A DNA stretch of 64,000 nucleotides, taken from positions 4,836,001 to 4,900,000 of the forward strand of contig NZ_CP147776.1 of the NCBI RefSeq assembly GCF_037300705.1. The letters are read 5' to 3'. The DNA comes from Massilia sp. W12. Its GTDB lineage: Bacteria > Pseudomonadota > Gammaproteobacteria > Burkholderiales > Burkholderiaceae_D. Below, piece by piece: positions 1-7,941 of this stretch (the stretch's first letter is position 1; each line of letters begins with the position of its first letter). The position numbers and the translations under genes were made by a program. Under the pieces are notes generated by a model. That model did not search any database and was not told the origin of the DNA. It was given only the letters and a program-made list of their open reading frames with translations.

Positions 1-83
1 TCAGAATATCCTCACTGATTGCGCGAGAGCACAAGCAGTGTTTTCTTGAAGAAGCAGTGTGGTCTGAGTCTCCACTGTGTTTT

Positions 84-123
84 GCGGACGTCGCACACCT
101 GGCGTGTGACGTCCGCCTTTTTT
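84..123 (+). terminator. Rho-independent terminator of an upstream gene
   Basis: GCGGACGT pairs with ACGTCCGC around an inner CACAC/GTGTG stem, followed directly by CC and a run of six T. It probably ends a transcript that starts before the window. Confidence 0.6.
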
Positions 124-141
124 CACCATTCACACCCGTAT

Positions 142-771
142 ATGGAATTCGCAGCGCTGGATGAATATCTGCGCCTGCGCCACACGCGCTGGCGCCGCAC
201 GCATGATGACACCGTAGCCTGGGTCGGCCCGGAAAACATTCAAACGCACGATGGCCGCATTTTGCCCGCGCCACGCCGCCAATCCACTTTGCCGCCGGAT
301 GCGCGCCTGTTTCACGCCGGCGATATTCTGCTCAGCCGCGCCAGCGCGGCGTTTCTGGGTGGGGCTTGCGGAATTGTCGATTTACAGGCGCAACTGGCCT
401 TGGCCGGCAGCGCCAGCCTGCCGGCAATTGGCGCATGCAGCCCGCAAATCCTGGTGTTGCAAGGCCAGTCTGAGCAAGATTTGACTTATTTCTGCCATTG
501 GCTGCGCTGGCGTGGCCGGCTGGCCTTGGCGCAGTTGATCCGGGAACATGGCGCGCGCCCCCGGGTGCCGCGCAGCGCGCTGGCGCATTGCTGGCTGGCG
601 CTGCCCGGCCCCGGCCTGCGCCAGATTTTCGCCAGCTATCTGACCTTGCAAAGCGCCCGCATCTGTCTGCCGCTGCATGGAGCGGCAGCGCGCAGTCTTG
701 CGGCACAGGCATTTTGCGCGCAAGCCTGGGAGCGCTGGGAGCAGGATTTATTGGCGCTGGCGCGGCCATAA
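142..771 (+). CDS. Orphan HsdS-like single target-recognition-domain protein
   Basis: A protein of about 209 aa, starting at the ATG at 142. The reading frame extends back to 19, but that part overlaps the upstream terminator and looks non-coding. The pattern resembles one half of a type I restriction specificity subunit: an early WVGPENIQ segment followed by GRIL, then a GDILLSRA motif near residue 62 (HsdS TRDs typically have GDILxSRxG), and a late segment ending in a leucine-rich helix. HsdS proteins usually carry two TRDs in 400 aa or more, so this is half length. No HsdM or HsdR lies nearby. It could be a remnant or a half-S protein. The assignment is inference from motif pattern only; the ORF itself is credible because it runs up to a convergent terminator. 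Confidence 0.5.
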   Translation: MEFAALDEYLRLRHTRWRRTHDDTVAWVGPENIQTHDGRILPAPRRQSTLPPDARLFHAGDILLSRASAAFLGGACGIVDLQAQLALAGSASLPAIGACSPQILVLQGQSEQDLTYFCHWLRWRGRLALAQLIREHGARPRVPRSALAHCWLALPGPGLRQIFASYLTLQSARICLPLHGAAARSLAAQAFCAQAWERWEQDLLALARP

Positions 772-797
772 AAAAACCGCGCAAACGCGCGGTTTTT
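771..797. terminator. Bidirectional terminator between convergent genes
   Basis: An A-run, then CCGCG-CAAA-CGCGG flanked by A and T tracts, sits between the stop codons of the convergent genes ending at 771 (plus) and 814 (minus). It can serve both strands. Confidence 0.75.
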
Positions 798-813
798 CCC
801 GAGTGATGACAAA

Positions 814-2358
814 TCAGATCATCAGCAGCGAGCGCCAGATCGGCAGGCGCTTCATCAGCACGGCATCAATCTGCGCCGCCAGTTCGCGCTGATTTTCTTC
901 CGCGCTTTCCAATGGCTTGCCTTCACGCATCATGCGACGGCCTTGCGCCGACATCATGCGCCAGGCTTCATTGACCAGCGAGGTCAAATCATTCGCAAAT
1001 TTCGGCTGGGCCGAGATGATCAAATACACCATCCGTTCCATATAGTTGGCGCTGACGCCATTGCCGAGCAGCGGCGAAGCAAGGGCTTGCCATTCGTCGG
1101 AATAACGCACTTGCTGCGCCAACACGCGGTTGAGGCGCTTGGCCGCTTCGCCGGATGGCGTTTTGGCATGATTGAAATACAGACCCACTTGATTCGAAGC
1201 GAACAACATGGTGGCGATCTGGGTCAGATTGCCATAAGTCTGGCCCTGCAGCTTGGGCAGGCGGCCCAACTCTTCCAGCGTCATCGGCTTTTCCGCCAGC
1301 GCATCCAGCACCGGGCCATAGCTTTCTTCCTTGCCATTGACTTCGCCGATGCCCAGCTTCATTTGCAAAGAAACATCCTTGCGCGGCACCAGCAGCGCCA
1401 CCCCGACCTGCCCCAGCCATTCGGCCTGACGCATCGGACTCATGCGGCGCGGCCCGCGCACAAACACATCGCGGCGGAATTGGGTATTGAACAGATAATC
1501 CAGCACAGTTTCACGCATGGACGGATTGGACACGCTGTTGAGCAGCTCCTGGCGCGGCGCATCCAGATACAGTCCGTGGTAGGCGAAGGGCAGATCCGCC
1601 GAACCGATAAAATCCAGCTTGGCGTTGGCCATATCGCGCGCCACGTCAACGTGGTACATCGGTTCCCAATGGCGGTGCATGTATTCGTGCACCAGATAAT
1701 TGCGACTGCCGTTCTTCAAGACTTCAACCCGGCTCTTCAAGCTCGGATTGACATTGAAATAACCGGCGTTCAATTCGGCCAGTTTTTCAATAAATTGCGC
1801 GCCGGCATTGACTTGCAAATCGCTGCGATTCGGATGCAAATCGCCATGCTCCACCAGCAGACGCTGCATCGGCAGCGCAGCCGCCCAGCCCGGCATCGCG
1901 TTATAGCTCATATACACAATGCCGCCCGGCTTCAGATAGCGGCGGATGAATTCGGCGATGTGCGCGCGGTTTTCGCGCGTCACCCAGGTGTAAATGCCAT
2001 GCAGCGTGATGAAATCGAACTGCGGCAAATCAACTTCGCCCTTGGCCAGTTCTTCAAAGCTGTTTTCCAGCAAATGCAGATTGGAGAGTTGCGCGGCGTC
2101 AGCAAAATTGCGCGCGCCAGCCACATGGCCGGGGTTGAAGTCGGTGGCGTAAAACTGACCATTCGGATGCGCCGCCGCCTGCAGGCTGACCGTCAAACCG
2201 CGCCCGAAGCCGAGTTCGCAGTAGGTGAAGGGACGATTCAAGGGCACCGGCTCATAGCCGTTCAAGACGCATGCAAAATTCAGATAGACCGGGCTTTGCT
2301 CCCGGTAAAAACCCGCCGTATATTCCACATCCGACGCGTAACCTGCAGTCCAGTTCAT
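814..2358 (-). CDS. Class I SAM-dependent methyltransferase with methyltransferase regulatory domain
   Basis: A 514-aa protein. The N-terminal half is a Rossmann methyltransferase: motif I is ELGFGRG at residues 48-54, followed by YATDFNPGH (acidic ribose-binding region) and DFITLHGIYTWV (motif IV region). The C-terminal half, from about residue 220, has the long helical layout of the predicted methyltransferase regulatory domain family, with HEYMHRHWEPMYHVDVARD as its opening motif. Such two-domain proteins occur in many proteobacteria, often near surface-structure genes; their substrate is generally unknown. It is transcribed alone and convergent with its left neighbour. Its right neighbour is a surface protein on the same strand but 0.4 kb away with its own terminator. 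Substrate cannot be deduced. Confidence 0.8.
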   Translation of the reverse strand: MNWTAGYASDVEYTAGFYREQSPVYLNFACVLNGYEPVPLNRPFTYCELGFGRGLTVSLQAAAHPNGQFYATDFNPGHVAGARNFADAAQLSNLHLLENSFEELAKGEVDLPQFDFITLHGIYTWVTRENRAHIAEFIRRYLKPGGIVYMSYNAMPGWAAALPMQRLLVEHGDLHPNRSDLQVNAGAQFIEKLAELNAGYFNVNPSLKSRVEVLKNGSRNYLVHEYMHRHWEPMYHVDVARDMANAKLDFIGSADLPFAYHGLYLDAPRQELLNSVSNPSMRETVLDYLFNTQFRRDVFVRGPRRMSPMRQAEWLGQVGVALLVPRKDVSLQMKLGIGEVNGKEESYGPVLDALAEKPMTLEELGRLPKLQGQTYGNLTQIATMLFASNQVGLYFNHAKTPSGEAAKRLNRVLAQQVRYSDEWQALASPLLGNGVSANYMERMVYLIISAQPKFANDLTSLVNEAWRMMSAQGRRMMREGKPLESAEENQRELAAQIDAVLMKRLPIWRSLLMI

Positions 2359-2696
2359 TCGCTACTCCGGGAAAAAGTTCAAGGTAAGGCGTTGATTCTA
2401 TCAAATGCAGAGGGGAATGCCGGTTTTTGCGGGAGTGGATTGGGGAAATCGTTTGCGGCTTGTGGCTCAGCGTTGGCGTTGACGCAGGTCAGCCCGGGTA
2501 AAGCACGCTTCACATCTGACTCAAGTTGAAAAACCGGCTTGGTGCAGCCAACACATGAGACATGCAGATTTGGGACTTATTGCCTGCAGCGTCTTCATGC
2601 CTCACATGGACACAAACAATTTAACAATTAACTGCAACCCTCTTCAAAAATTCCTCGCCACAGCCTGAAGCATTGCCATATCAGCACAGGAAAAAT
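2359..2696. other. Intergenic region
   Basis: Spacer upstream of the methyltransferase gene. No convincing ORF, RNA gene or repeat was seen; it presumably carries the methyltransferase promoter. Confidence 0.5.
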
Positions 2697-2726
2697 GAAA
2701 AAGGCCAAGCCTTGCGGCTTGGCCTT
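2697..2726 (-). terminator. Rho-independent terminator of the surface-protein gene
   Basis: An 11-bp perfect stem (AAGGCCAAGCC / GGCTTGGCCTT, loop TTGC) lies downstream of the minus-strand gene ending at 2771. On the minus strand the stem runs into a T tract. A second inverted repeat, TGATGCGCAG/CTGCGCATCA at 2734-2759, lies between it and the stop codon and may add an RNA-stabilising hairpin. Confidence 0.75.
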
Positions 2727-2770
2727 GATTGCCTGATGCGCAGCTTTCACTGCGCATCAACAGCTGGAGA

Positions 2771-5700
2771 TTAAGCCAGCGTCAGCGAGTTGCCAGACAG
2801 CGTTGCTGCAGACAGATCCACCAGACCGGTCAGCTTGATCACGGCGTCAGTACCGTTCACGAAGCTGGCGTTCACGCCGGAACCGTCATGGCGGGATTGC
2901 ACCAGATAGGTGTCGCCATTGAATTGGAACCAGCCGAAGTAGCCATTCGCGCTAGCGTTGCCGCCAGCTTGAATCACTGCATTCGCATAGTCCTGGAACA
3001 CAGCGGTGTTGGTCAGCGCAATCTTCGAGGAACCGAATACTTCAGTACCCAAATCGCCGAAGGTCAGGGTAACGCCTGCGTGCGGGTCAACGATCGTGCT
3101 GTAAGTATTGACGTTGCTACCCGATGCGGACAAGGTCACCACGTCTTTACCTGCGCCCAGAGTGATGGTGTTGATGCCGCCACCCACGGTGATGGTGTCA
3201 ACGCCAGCGCCGCCGGTGATGGTGTTGTTGCCGCTACCTGCGGTCACAGTGTTAGCGCCATCGCCCACGGTGATGGTGTTGTTGCCATTGCCCACGGTGA
3301 TGGTGTCATCGCCCTTGCCTGCAGTCACGGTGTTGCTGCCTGCGCCGCCGGAGAATTTGTTGGCGCCATCGCCCAACGCAACCACGTTGTTTTTGGCATT
3401 GCCGATGGTGACATCATCGTCGCCAGTACCGCCAGTGTAGGTCACTGCAGCGGTGGCTGCAGTTGCAGTCAGCTTATTATCACCAGTAGCGGAACCTTTG
3501 ATCGTAGCCGCAGCAGCCAACGCGCCAGTGGTGAAGGCGAAACCACCCAGGCTGATGCCGGAAGCATCCAGCGAAGTCAGTGCGGTGCTTGCAGCAGTCA
3601 GGCTCAGACCAGCATTGCCGCTGACAGTGATCGTGCTAGCCGAGTTGCCCAACAGGGTCAGGGTGTTATTGAACGTACCGCTCGGAGTAGCTTGCGTGTC
3701 AGCAACAGTGATCGCGATGGTTTCCACATTAGCGGCAGTGATGCCGGTGGAAGCGAATGCCACGCCAGCGCCGGAGCCGTCGGTCAGGCTGACGTTCAGC
3801 ACATCAGTCTTACCTGCGGAGAACGCGCTGTTCGCCACGGTGTAAGCAGTGCCAGCGCCGGTCAACAACAGCGTGCCATTGCTCGGCAGATTGTTCAGGG
3901 TCAAGCCATTGCCACCGCTGGTGGACACATGGTTGAAATTGCCCAACACAGCCAGATCAATGGTTTGATTGGTGGAGCCGGTCAACACCAGACGTTCGAA
4001 GTTGGTCACCAGGCCAGCAAACTTGGTATCTGCAGATGCGGTCGCCGCGCTTGCTGCAGAAATAGTCAGGCTGTCGGTGCCAGCGCCGCCATCGATAGCG
4101 ACAGTGCTGGCGCCATTCAGGGCCAGGCTGTCATCGCCGCCGCCCAGGCTGATTGCCTTGGAAACAGCACCGGTGGTGGTCACAGCGTCAACGCCAGCGC
4201 CGCCGGTATAAGTGGCTTTGGAAGCATCCACAGTGATCTTCGAGGAACCGCTGCTGGCAGAGGTATCGATCGAGGTCATCTTGGCGCCGCTCAGGTCTGC
4301 GGTCAGGCCGGCAGAACCGGACACAACTGCGGTGGTCATCGAAGTCAGGCCTGCGGTGGAAGTCAGGGTCAGGCCCTTGGTGCCAGCCACGGTCAGCTTG
4401 GTCAGAGCGCCGAAGGTGATATTCGCCAGGGTGGATGCAGTACCAGTGGTAGTCACATTCAGAGTGGTGTAGATATCAGCATCATCCAGCGTGCCGCTGG
4501 TTTGACCATCAAGGCTCAGAGCCAGCGTCTTGTTAGTCGGGCTCTTCAGACCGCTGTTGTCGATAATCATGTTGCTGCTGCCGCCTTTCAGCGACAGCGA
4601 AGTCAGCGCATTGCCAGTGATTGCCACGCCGCCGAAGTTGGTCACCGAAACAGAGGTGATCGTGCCTGCGTCAGTCGTGCCGCCGTTCACGTCATTGATG
4701 AACACGTTAGCAGTTTGCACACCGGCAACAGTTGCGCTGGCAGATGCTTTGGCAGTGCCGGTCACAGATACGCTGGTGGTGCTGGCGCCGCCATTGACCG
4801 TCACACTACCTTGTGTAGCGGTTTTATTGACGGAGGTGGACACGTTTTGGGTGATGCTGACAGTCTTACCGCCAGTCACAGTGATATCGCCAGAGGTATA
4901 GCTGGCAGTATCGGTAGAAGTGTGATTGATAACCACAGCGCCGGCCGGAGCGCTCACGCCGCCGATCGTCACGTCACCGGTAGTAGCGCCGCTGGTGGTC
5001 AGGGTGAGATCATCGCCGCCGTTCACGGTCACTTCATTGGTGGTTTGCTTGGAGACGCTCAGCACGCCATCCGTGGTGGCTGCCAGAGTCACATCCATAT
5101 CGCCGGTAGCAGCAGCGGTCAGGCTGGTCAGGCCAGTCCACTTAGTTACGTTGCCGGAGATAGCAGAATCAGCGGTCAAGGATGCAGCTTCGATGTTCTT
5201 GATAACAGCGGTGTCCGGCAGAGTCAAGGTTGCGCCGGTAGCCGACACAACGGTCAGCGTATCGTTGCCAAGGCCGCCGTCCAGATTGTCGAACGAGGTC
5301 AGGGTCGAAGCAGTGGTAGCGGTGGAAGCGAAGGTGTCATTGCCTTTGCCGCCGGTGAAGGTGTCGATACCAATGGTCAGGTTGTAGGTTTGACCTTTGT
5401 TGTTCACAGCGTCAGCAGCTGCAACCACGTTCAGAATGGTGGCGTCGATGCCGCCTTCAGCAGTCGCCTGGGTGGCTTCATCAGTCACGCCGGTCAGGAA
5501 GGTGCGGCCCAGTGCGATCGCATCCTTGTTGTTGTAAGCCAGAATTTCAGGAGTGGTGTCCAGAGCGTTCGTGAACACGGTTGCGGCGGACACTTTGGAG
5601 TTGTAAGCGGTCAAGTCGGCGCCAACAGCGCTCTTGCTGACTTCAGTCACAACGTTGGACATGGTCAGATCGCCGGCAGCCAGTTTTTGCGACCAGTACA

Positions 5701-5947
5701 GCAAACCGCCCACTTCAGCGTCACGGCCGAACAGGTTGCGGTAAATGGTGTTGATGATGGCTTCATTGGTCATGCCAGCATAGGTGGCAGTGTATTCAGC
5801 CGAGGTCGAGAAGAAGGCGCTGACGGCAGAGGTATCGCCATTCTTGGAGGCGACAACGCCTTCCCAGAACGCCTGACCGACCGGGTCTGCCGGACGGTTG
5901 AAATATGCTACGTACAGCTTTTGTACTGCTGCGGTATATTGACCCAT
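2771..5947 (-). CDS. DUF4214 and RTX-type repeat surface protein (S-layer/T1SS-like)
   Basis: A 1058-aa protein extremely rich in Thr, Ser, Ala, Gly and Val, without cysteine or a classical signal peptide. Residues 1 to about 130 match DUF4214-type N-termini (AVQKLYVAYFNRPAD, then IYRNLFGRDAEVGGLLYW). The middle is a long run of beta-strand repeats. Residues of about 840-945 hold stacked GGxGxD-type calcium-binding nonapeptides (GGAGSN, GKGDDTI, GGAGVDTI, GAGKDVV), and isolated copies occur near residues 200-235. This composition is typical of type I-secreted S-layer or adhesin proteins with an uncleaved C-terminal signal. No ABC/MFP/TolC exporter genes are visible in the window. The start is preceded by GGGAG on the minus strand. 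It is likely the cell-surface array or a large adhesin; exact role inferred. Confidence 0.8.
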   Translation of the reverse strand: MGQYTAAVQKLYVAYFNRPADPVGQAFWEGVVASKNGDTSAVSAFFSTSAEYTATYAGMTNEAIINTIYRNLFGRDAEVGGLLYWSQKLAAGDLTMSNVVTEVSKSAVGADLTAYNSKVSAATVFTNALDTTPEILAYNNKDAIALGRTFLTGVTDEATQATAEGGIDATILNVVAAADAVNNKGQTYNLTIGIDTFTGGKGNDTFASTATTASTLTSFDNLDGGLGNDTLTVVSATGATLTLPDTAVIKNIEAASLTADSAISGNVTKWTGLTSLTAAATGDMDVTLAATTDGVLSVSKQTTNEVTVNGGDDLTLTTSGATTGDVTIGGVSAPAGAVVINHTSTDTASYTSGDITVTGGKTVSITQNVSTSVNKTATQGSVTVNGGASTTSVSVTGTAKASASATVAGVQTANVFINDVNGGTTDAGTITSVSVTNFGGVAITGNALTSLSLKGGSSNMIIDNSGLKSPTNKTLALSLDGQTSGTLDDADIYTTLNVTTTGTASTLANITFGALTKLTVAGTKGLTLTSTAGLTSMTTAVVSGSAGLTADLSGAKMTSIDTSASSGSSKITVDASKATYTGGAGVDAVTTTGAVSKAISLGGGDDSLALNGASTVAIDGGAGTDSLTISAASAATASADTKFAGLVTNFERLVLTGSTNQTIDLAVLGNFNHVSTSGGNGLTLNNLPSNGTLLLTGAGTAYTVANSAFSAGKTDVLNVSLTDGSGAGVAFASTGITAANVETIAITVADTQATPSGTFNNTLTLLGNSASTITVSGNAGLSLTAASTALTSLDASGISLGGFAFTTGALAAAATIKGSATGDNKLTATAATAAVTYTGGTGDDDVTIGNAKNNVVALGDGANKFSGGAGSNTVTAGKGDDTITVGNGNNTITVGDGANTVTAGSGNNTITGGAGVDTITVGGGINTITLGAGKDVVTLSASGSNVNTYSTIVDPHAGVTLTFGDLGTEVFGSSKIALTNTAVFQDYANAVIQAGGNASANGYFGWFQFNGDTYLVQSRHDGSGVNASFVNGTDAVIKLTGLVDLSAATLSGNSLTLA

Positions 5948-6354
5948 TTGGAAACTCCCAGGAAAGTCAGATTATGAAAAATAAGCGGCACGCGATACCA
6001 AACTTCGCAAGAACCTCGAGCCGCATGATCGCAGAAGGCGCTTATTGCTTGATGTGACGAGCATCACAAAAAACGATAAAGACCATCCAGTCTCAGGCGA
6101 ATTCAACAAAAAAACAACATCCCTGCTGTTCAAATCCAGCCCACTATGCCGCGCACAATGAGGAGAAAAGTGGAGATGTTTGAGAGCCGGGCGCTGCCAG
6201 CGCCACCCTTTTTGCCAGTCCCGCGTCGTGTACAACACGTTTCGCCCGAGTGACTGCTCTCAGTAAACAGGGCCACCGAAGTGGCCCTCAACAGGAATCA
6301 AAACCATTTACGCATAGATTATTCATTCCTTCTGTGCAGCGCGCAGATTATAGC
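5948..6354. other. Intergenic region upstream of the surface-protein gene
   Basis: About 400 bp holding the promoter and probably a long 5' leader of the minus-strand surface-protein gene. An 88-codon minus-strand frame (5972-6238) has no family resemblance and was not accepted as a gene. Confidence 0.5.
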
Positions 6355-7737
6355 TCACTTGCCCACAGATTTGCCCCATGCTGTTTTGCCGTACACGACT
6401 TCTCTGCTCAAACTGTCCAACGGCCCCTGGAACAAATACCAGGCTTTGTCGCCGCCTGCGCCCACAATCCCTTCCACCTGCATAGTATTAGTGGAAATAA
6501 AGCTTTGCCGTTCAGAGTAGATCCGCGCATCCTTGGTCAGATACCCTTCGCTTTGCAATGAGTAAGATTTCTCGCCGTGTTGCAGCACGAAGCTGGTAAA
6601 GAAAGTGCGCTTGCCGAAATCCAGATTCAATACCCCGTTTTCCACCTTGGCTAACACCACCGAACCTGTGGCGGGGGTCTTCACCAGCGCTTCGGAATCT
6701 TGCAGTGTCATGCCGAATTTGCCCTGCTGCGGCAAACTCCAATCCACGCCTTCACGCGCCAGGGCCAGCACGTAATAGGGATTGGACGCCACTACCTGGC
6801 GGTTTTTCTGCAGATTCACATAATTCTGCTCAGCCGGTTTATCCAACACCGGCTGCCAACGCCCCCACACCACGTCTTTGTAGTGTATCGGCTGGGTCGC
6901 CGGCGGTTGCGGATTCATCACCGCCAATTCCATATCGGGTTTCGGCACGATATCGACCAGGGGCGGGGAAACGCTGGCCCCGCTGCCGGGTTTATCAACC
7001 GGTTGCGGCGGCCCGGCTTTTTGTAAATTCAAGCTCTTTTGCGGATCAAGGCTCAAGTCCGCGCCGCCGGGCGCCGTCGGTTTATTTCCCTCATCCTGAC
7101 GCGGCAGCACCGCTGAGAATTCCGGCGCTGCGGCGTTTGGCAGGCTTTGCGGCGCACTCTGGCCGCGTTTGATCTGCAACATCTGCCCGACCTGGTTGGC
7201 GAATAATTCACGGCTGTTGCCGCCTTCACAGGGGCCATGCCCCTCAGGGCCGCAGCCGGAGCCAAAACCGGACACCACGATGCCGCCGGAAATCACCGCC
7301 ACGCGCGAGGTTTCGGCATCCGTGAACACGGTGAAATCGGTGCCGCGCACGCCGATCGCTGCAACAGGGGTATTGAAACGGAAATTCTGCCGCGCCAGCT
7401 TCACCGCTTCGCCGGAAATGCTGCGCGCCACGCCGGACAGAAGTTCGAGCTTGATGCGGGTGTTTTTGGGATTGTTTTGATCGATATGGTAGGCCACGAT
7501 GCGGGCGCGGCTGGAGGGGCGCAGAATCAAAAATCCGTTGTCCACCGTTTTCACATAGACAAATCCATCTGCGCCGGTGGCGATTTCATCGCCTTCGTGC
7601 ACCGGGTCGCCTTGGCTCAAAGTGTGTTGCGCCAGTTTAGCCTGCCCGCTCACATAGACAATGCGGCCAGCTTCGCCGGCATATGCATTCACTGCAAGCC
7701 ACAACAGACAGGCGGCGCTTAATAAATAGCGTGTCAT
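6355..7737 (-). CDS. FecR-domain periplasmic protein
   Basis: A 460-aa protein. The ATG at 7737 is chosen over the one 15 bases upstream because AGGAG lies 7 bases before it and the N-terminus then becomes a clean signal peptide (TRYLLSAACLLWLAVNAYA). Residues of about 20-180 are a FecR domain: GRIVYVSGQAKL, then DPVHEGDEIATGADGFVYV, and the hallmark TPVAAIGVRGTDFTV. A proline-rich linker and a C-terminal domain of unknown family follow. FecR domains of this soluble kind are often encoded beside CHASE2-cyclase genes. Here the gene is divergent from such a cyclase, suggesting a common envelope-sensing function. It is not next to a TonB receptor or FecI sigma factor, so classical iron signalling is unlikely. 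Confidence 0.8.
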   Translation of the reverse strand: MTRYLLSAACLLWLAVNAYAGEAGRIVYVSGQAKLAQHTLSQGDPVHEGDEIATGADGFVYVKTVDNGFLILRPSSRARIVAYHIDQNNPKNTRIKLELLSGVARSISGEAVKLARQNFRFNTPVAAIGVRGTDFTVFTDAETSRVAVISGGIVVSGFGSGCGPEGHGPCEGGNSRELFANQVGQMLQIKRGQSAPQSLPNAAAPEFSAVLPRQDEGNKPTAPGGADLSLDPQKSLNLQKAGPPQPVDKPGSGASVSPPLVDIVPKPDMELAVMNPQPPATQPIHYKDVVWGRWQPVLDKPAEQNYVNLQKNRQVVASNPYYVLALAREGVDWSLPQQGKFGMTLQDSEALVKTPATGSVVLAKVENGVLNLDFGKRTFFTSFVLQHGEKSYSLQSEGYLTKDARIYSERQSFISTNTMQVEGIVGAGGDKAWYLFQGPLDSLSREVVYGKTAWGKSVGK

Positions 7738-7840
7738 GTCAGCACTCCTCATTTAGCGCGATCTTGCGCGTGATTTACGGCAAATTCTGTGATCCGCATC
7801 ACATGCATTTTACCTGTCACAAGCCCGCACTGGAGCGCGA

Positions 7841-7867
7841 TTGACAAACCTTACAAATCCTTACAAT
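7841..7867 (+). promoter_or_regulatory. Candidate sigma-70 promoter for the CHASE2-cyclase gene
   Basis: TTGACA at 7841-7846 and TACAAT at 7862-7867 with a 15-bp spacer. A CTTACAAATC/CTTACAAT direct repeat overlaps it and another TTACAAT occurs near 7924. The spacer is short, so this is tentative. Confidence 0.4.
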
Positions 7868-7941
7868 AAACACAAATTGGATTTCCATCATAGCGCCACG
7901 GTGCGGCGCAGCAGTGGCGCACTGTTACAATAGCCGCCACC

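Noticed and set aside
943-2529. 528-aa plus-strand open frame opposite the methyltransferase
   Set aside because: The minus strand encodes a clear SAM methyltransferase with motif I; the plus frame is a His/Arg/Gln-rich shadow.
2729-5977. 1082-aa plus-strand open frame opposite the surface-protein gene
   Set aside because: It is the antisense shadow of a repetitive Thr/Ala/Gly-rich gene whose codon bias leaves the reverse frame open. The product is Gly/Ser/His/Gln-rich without domains, and the minus-strand product has DUF4214 and RTX motifs, a ribosome-binding site and a terminator.
5972-6238. 88-codon minus-strand frame upstream of the surface-protein gene
   Set aside because: No recognisable features, and it ends in the leader region of the surface-protein gene. 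It is more likely untranslated.
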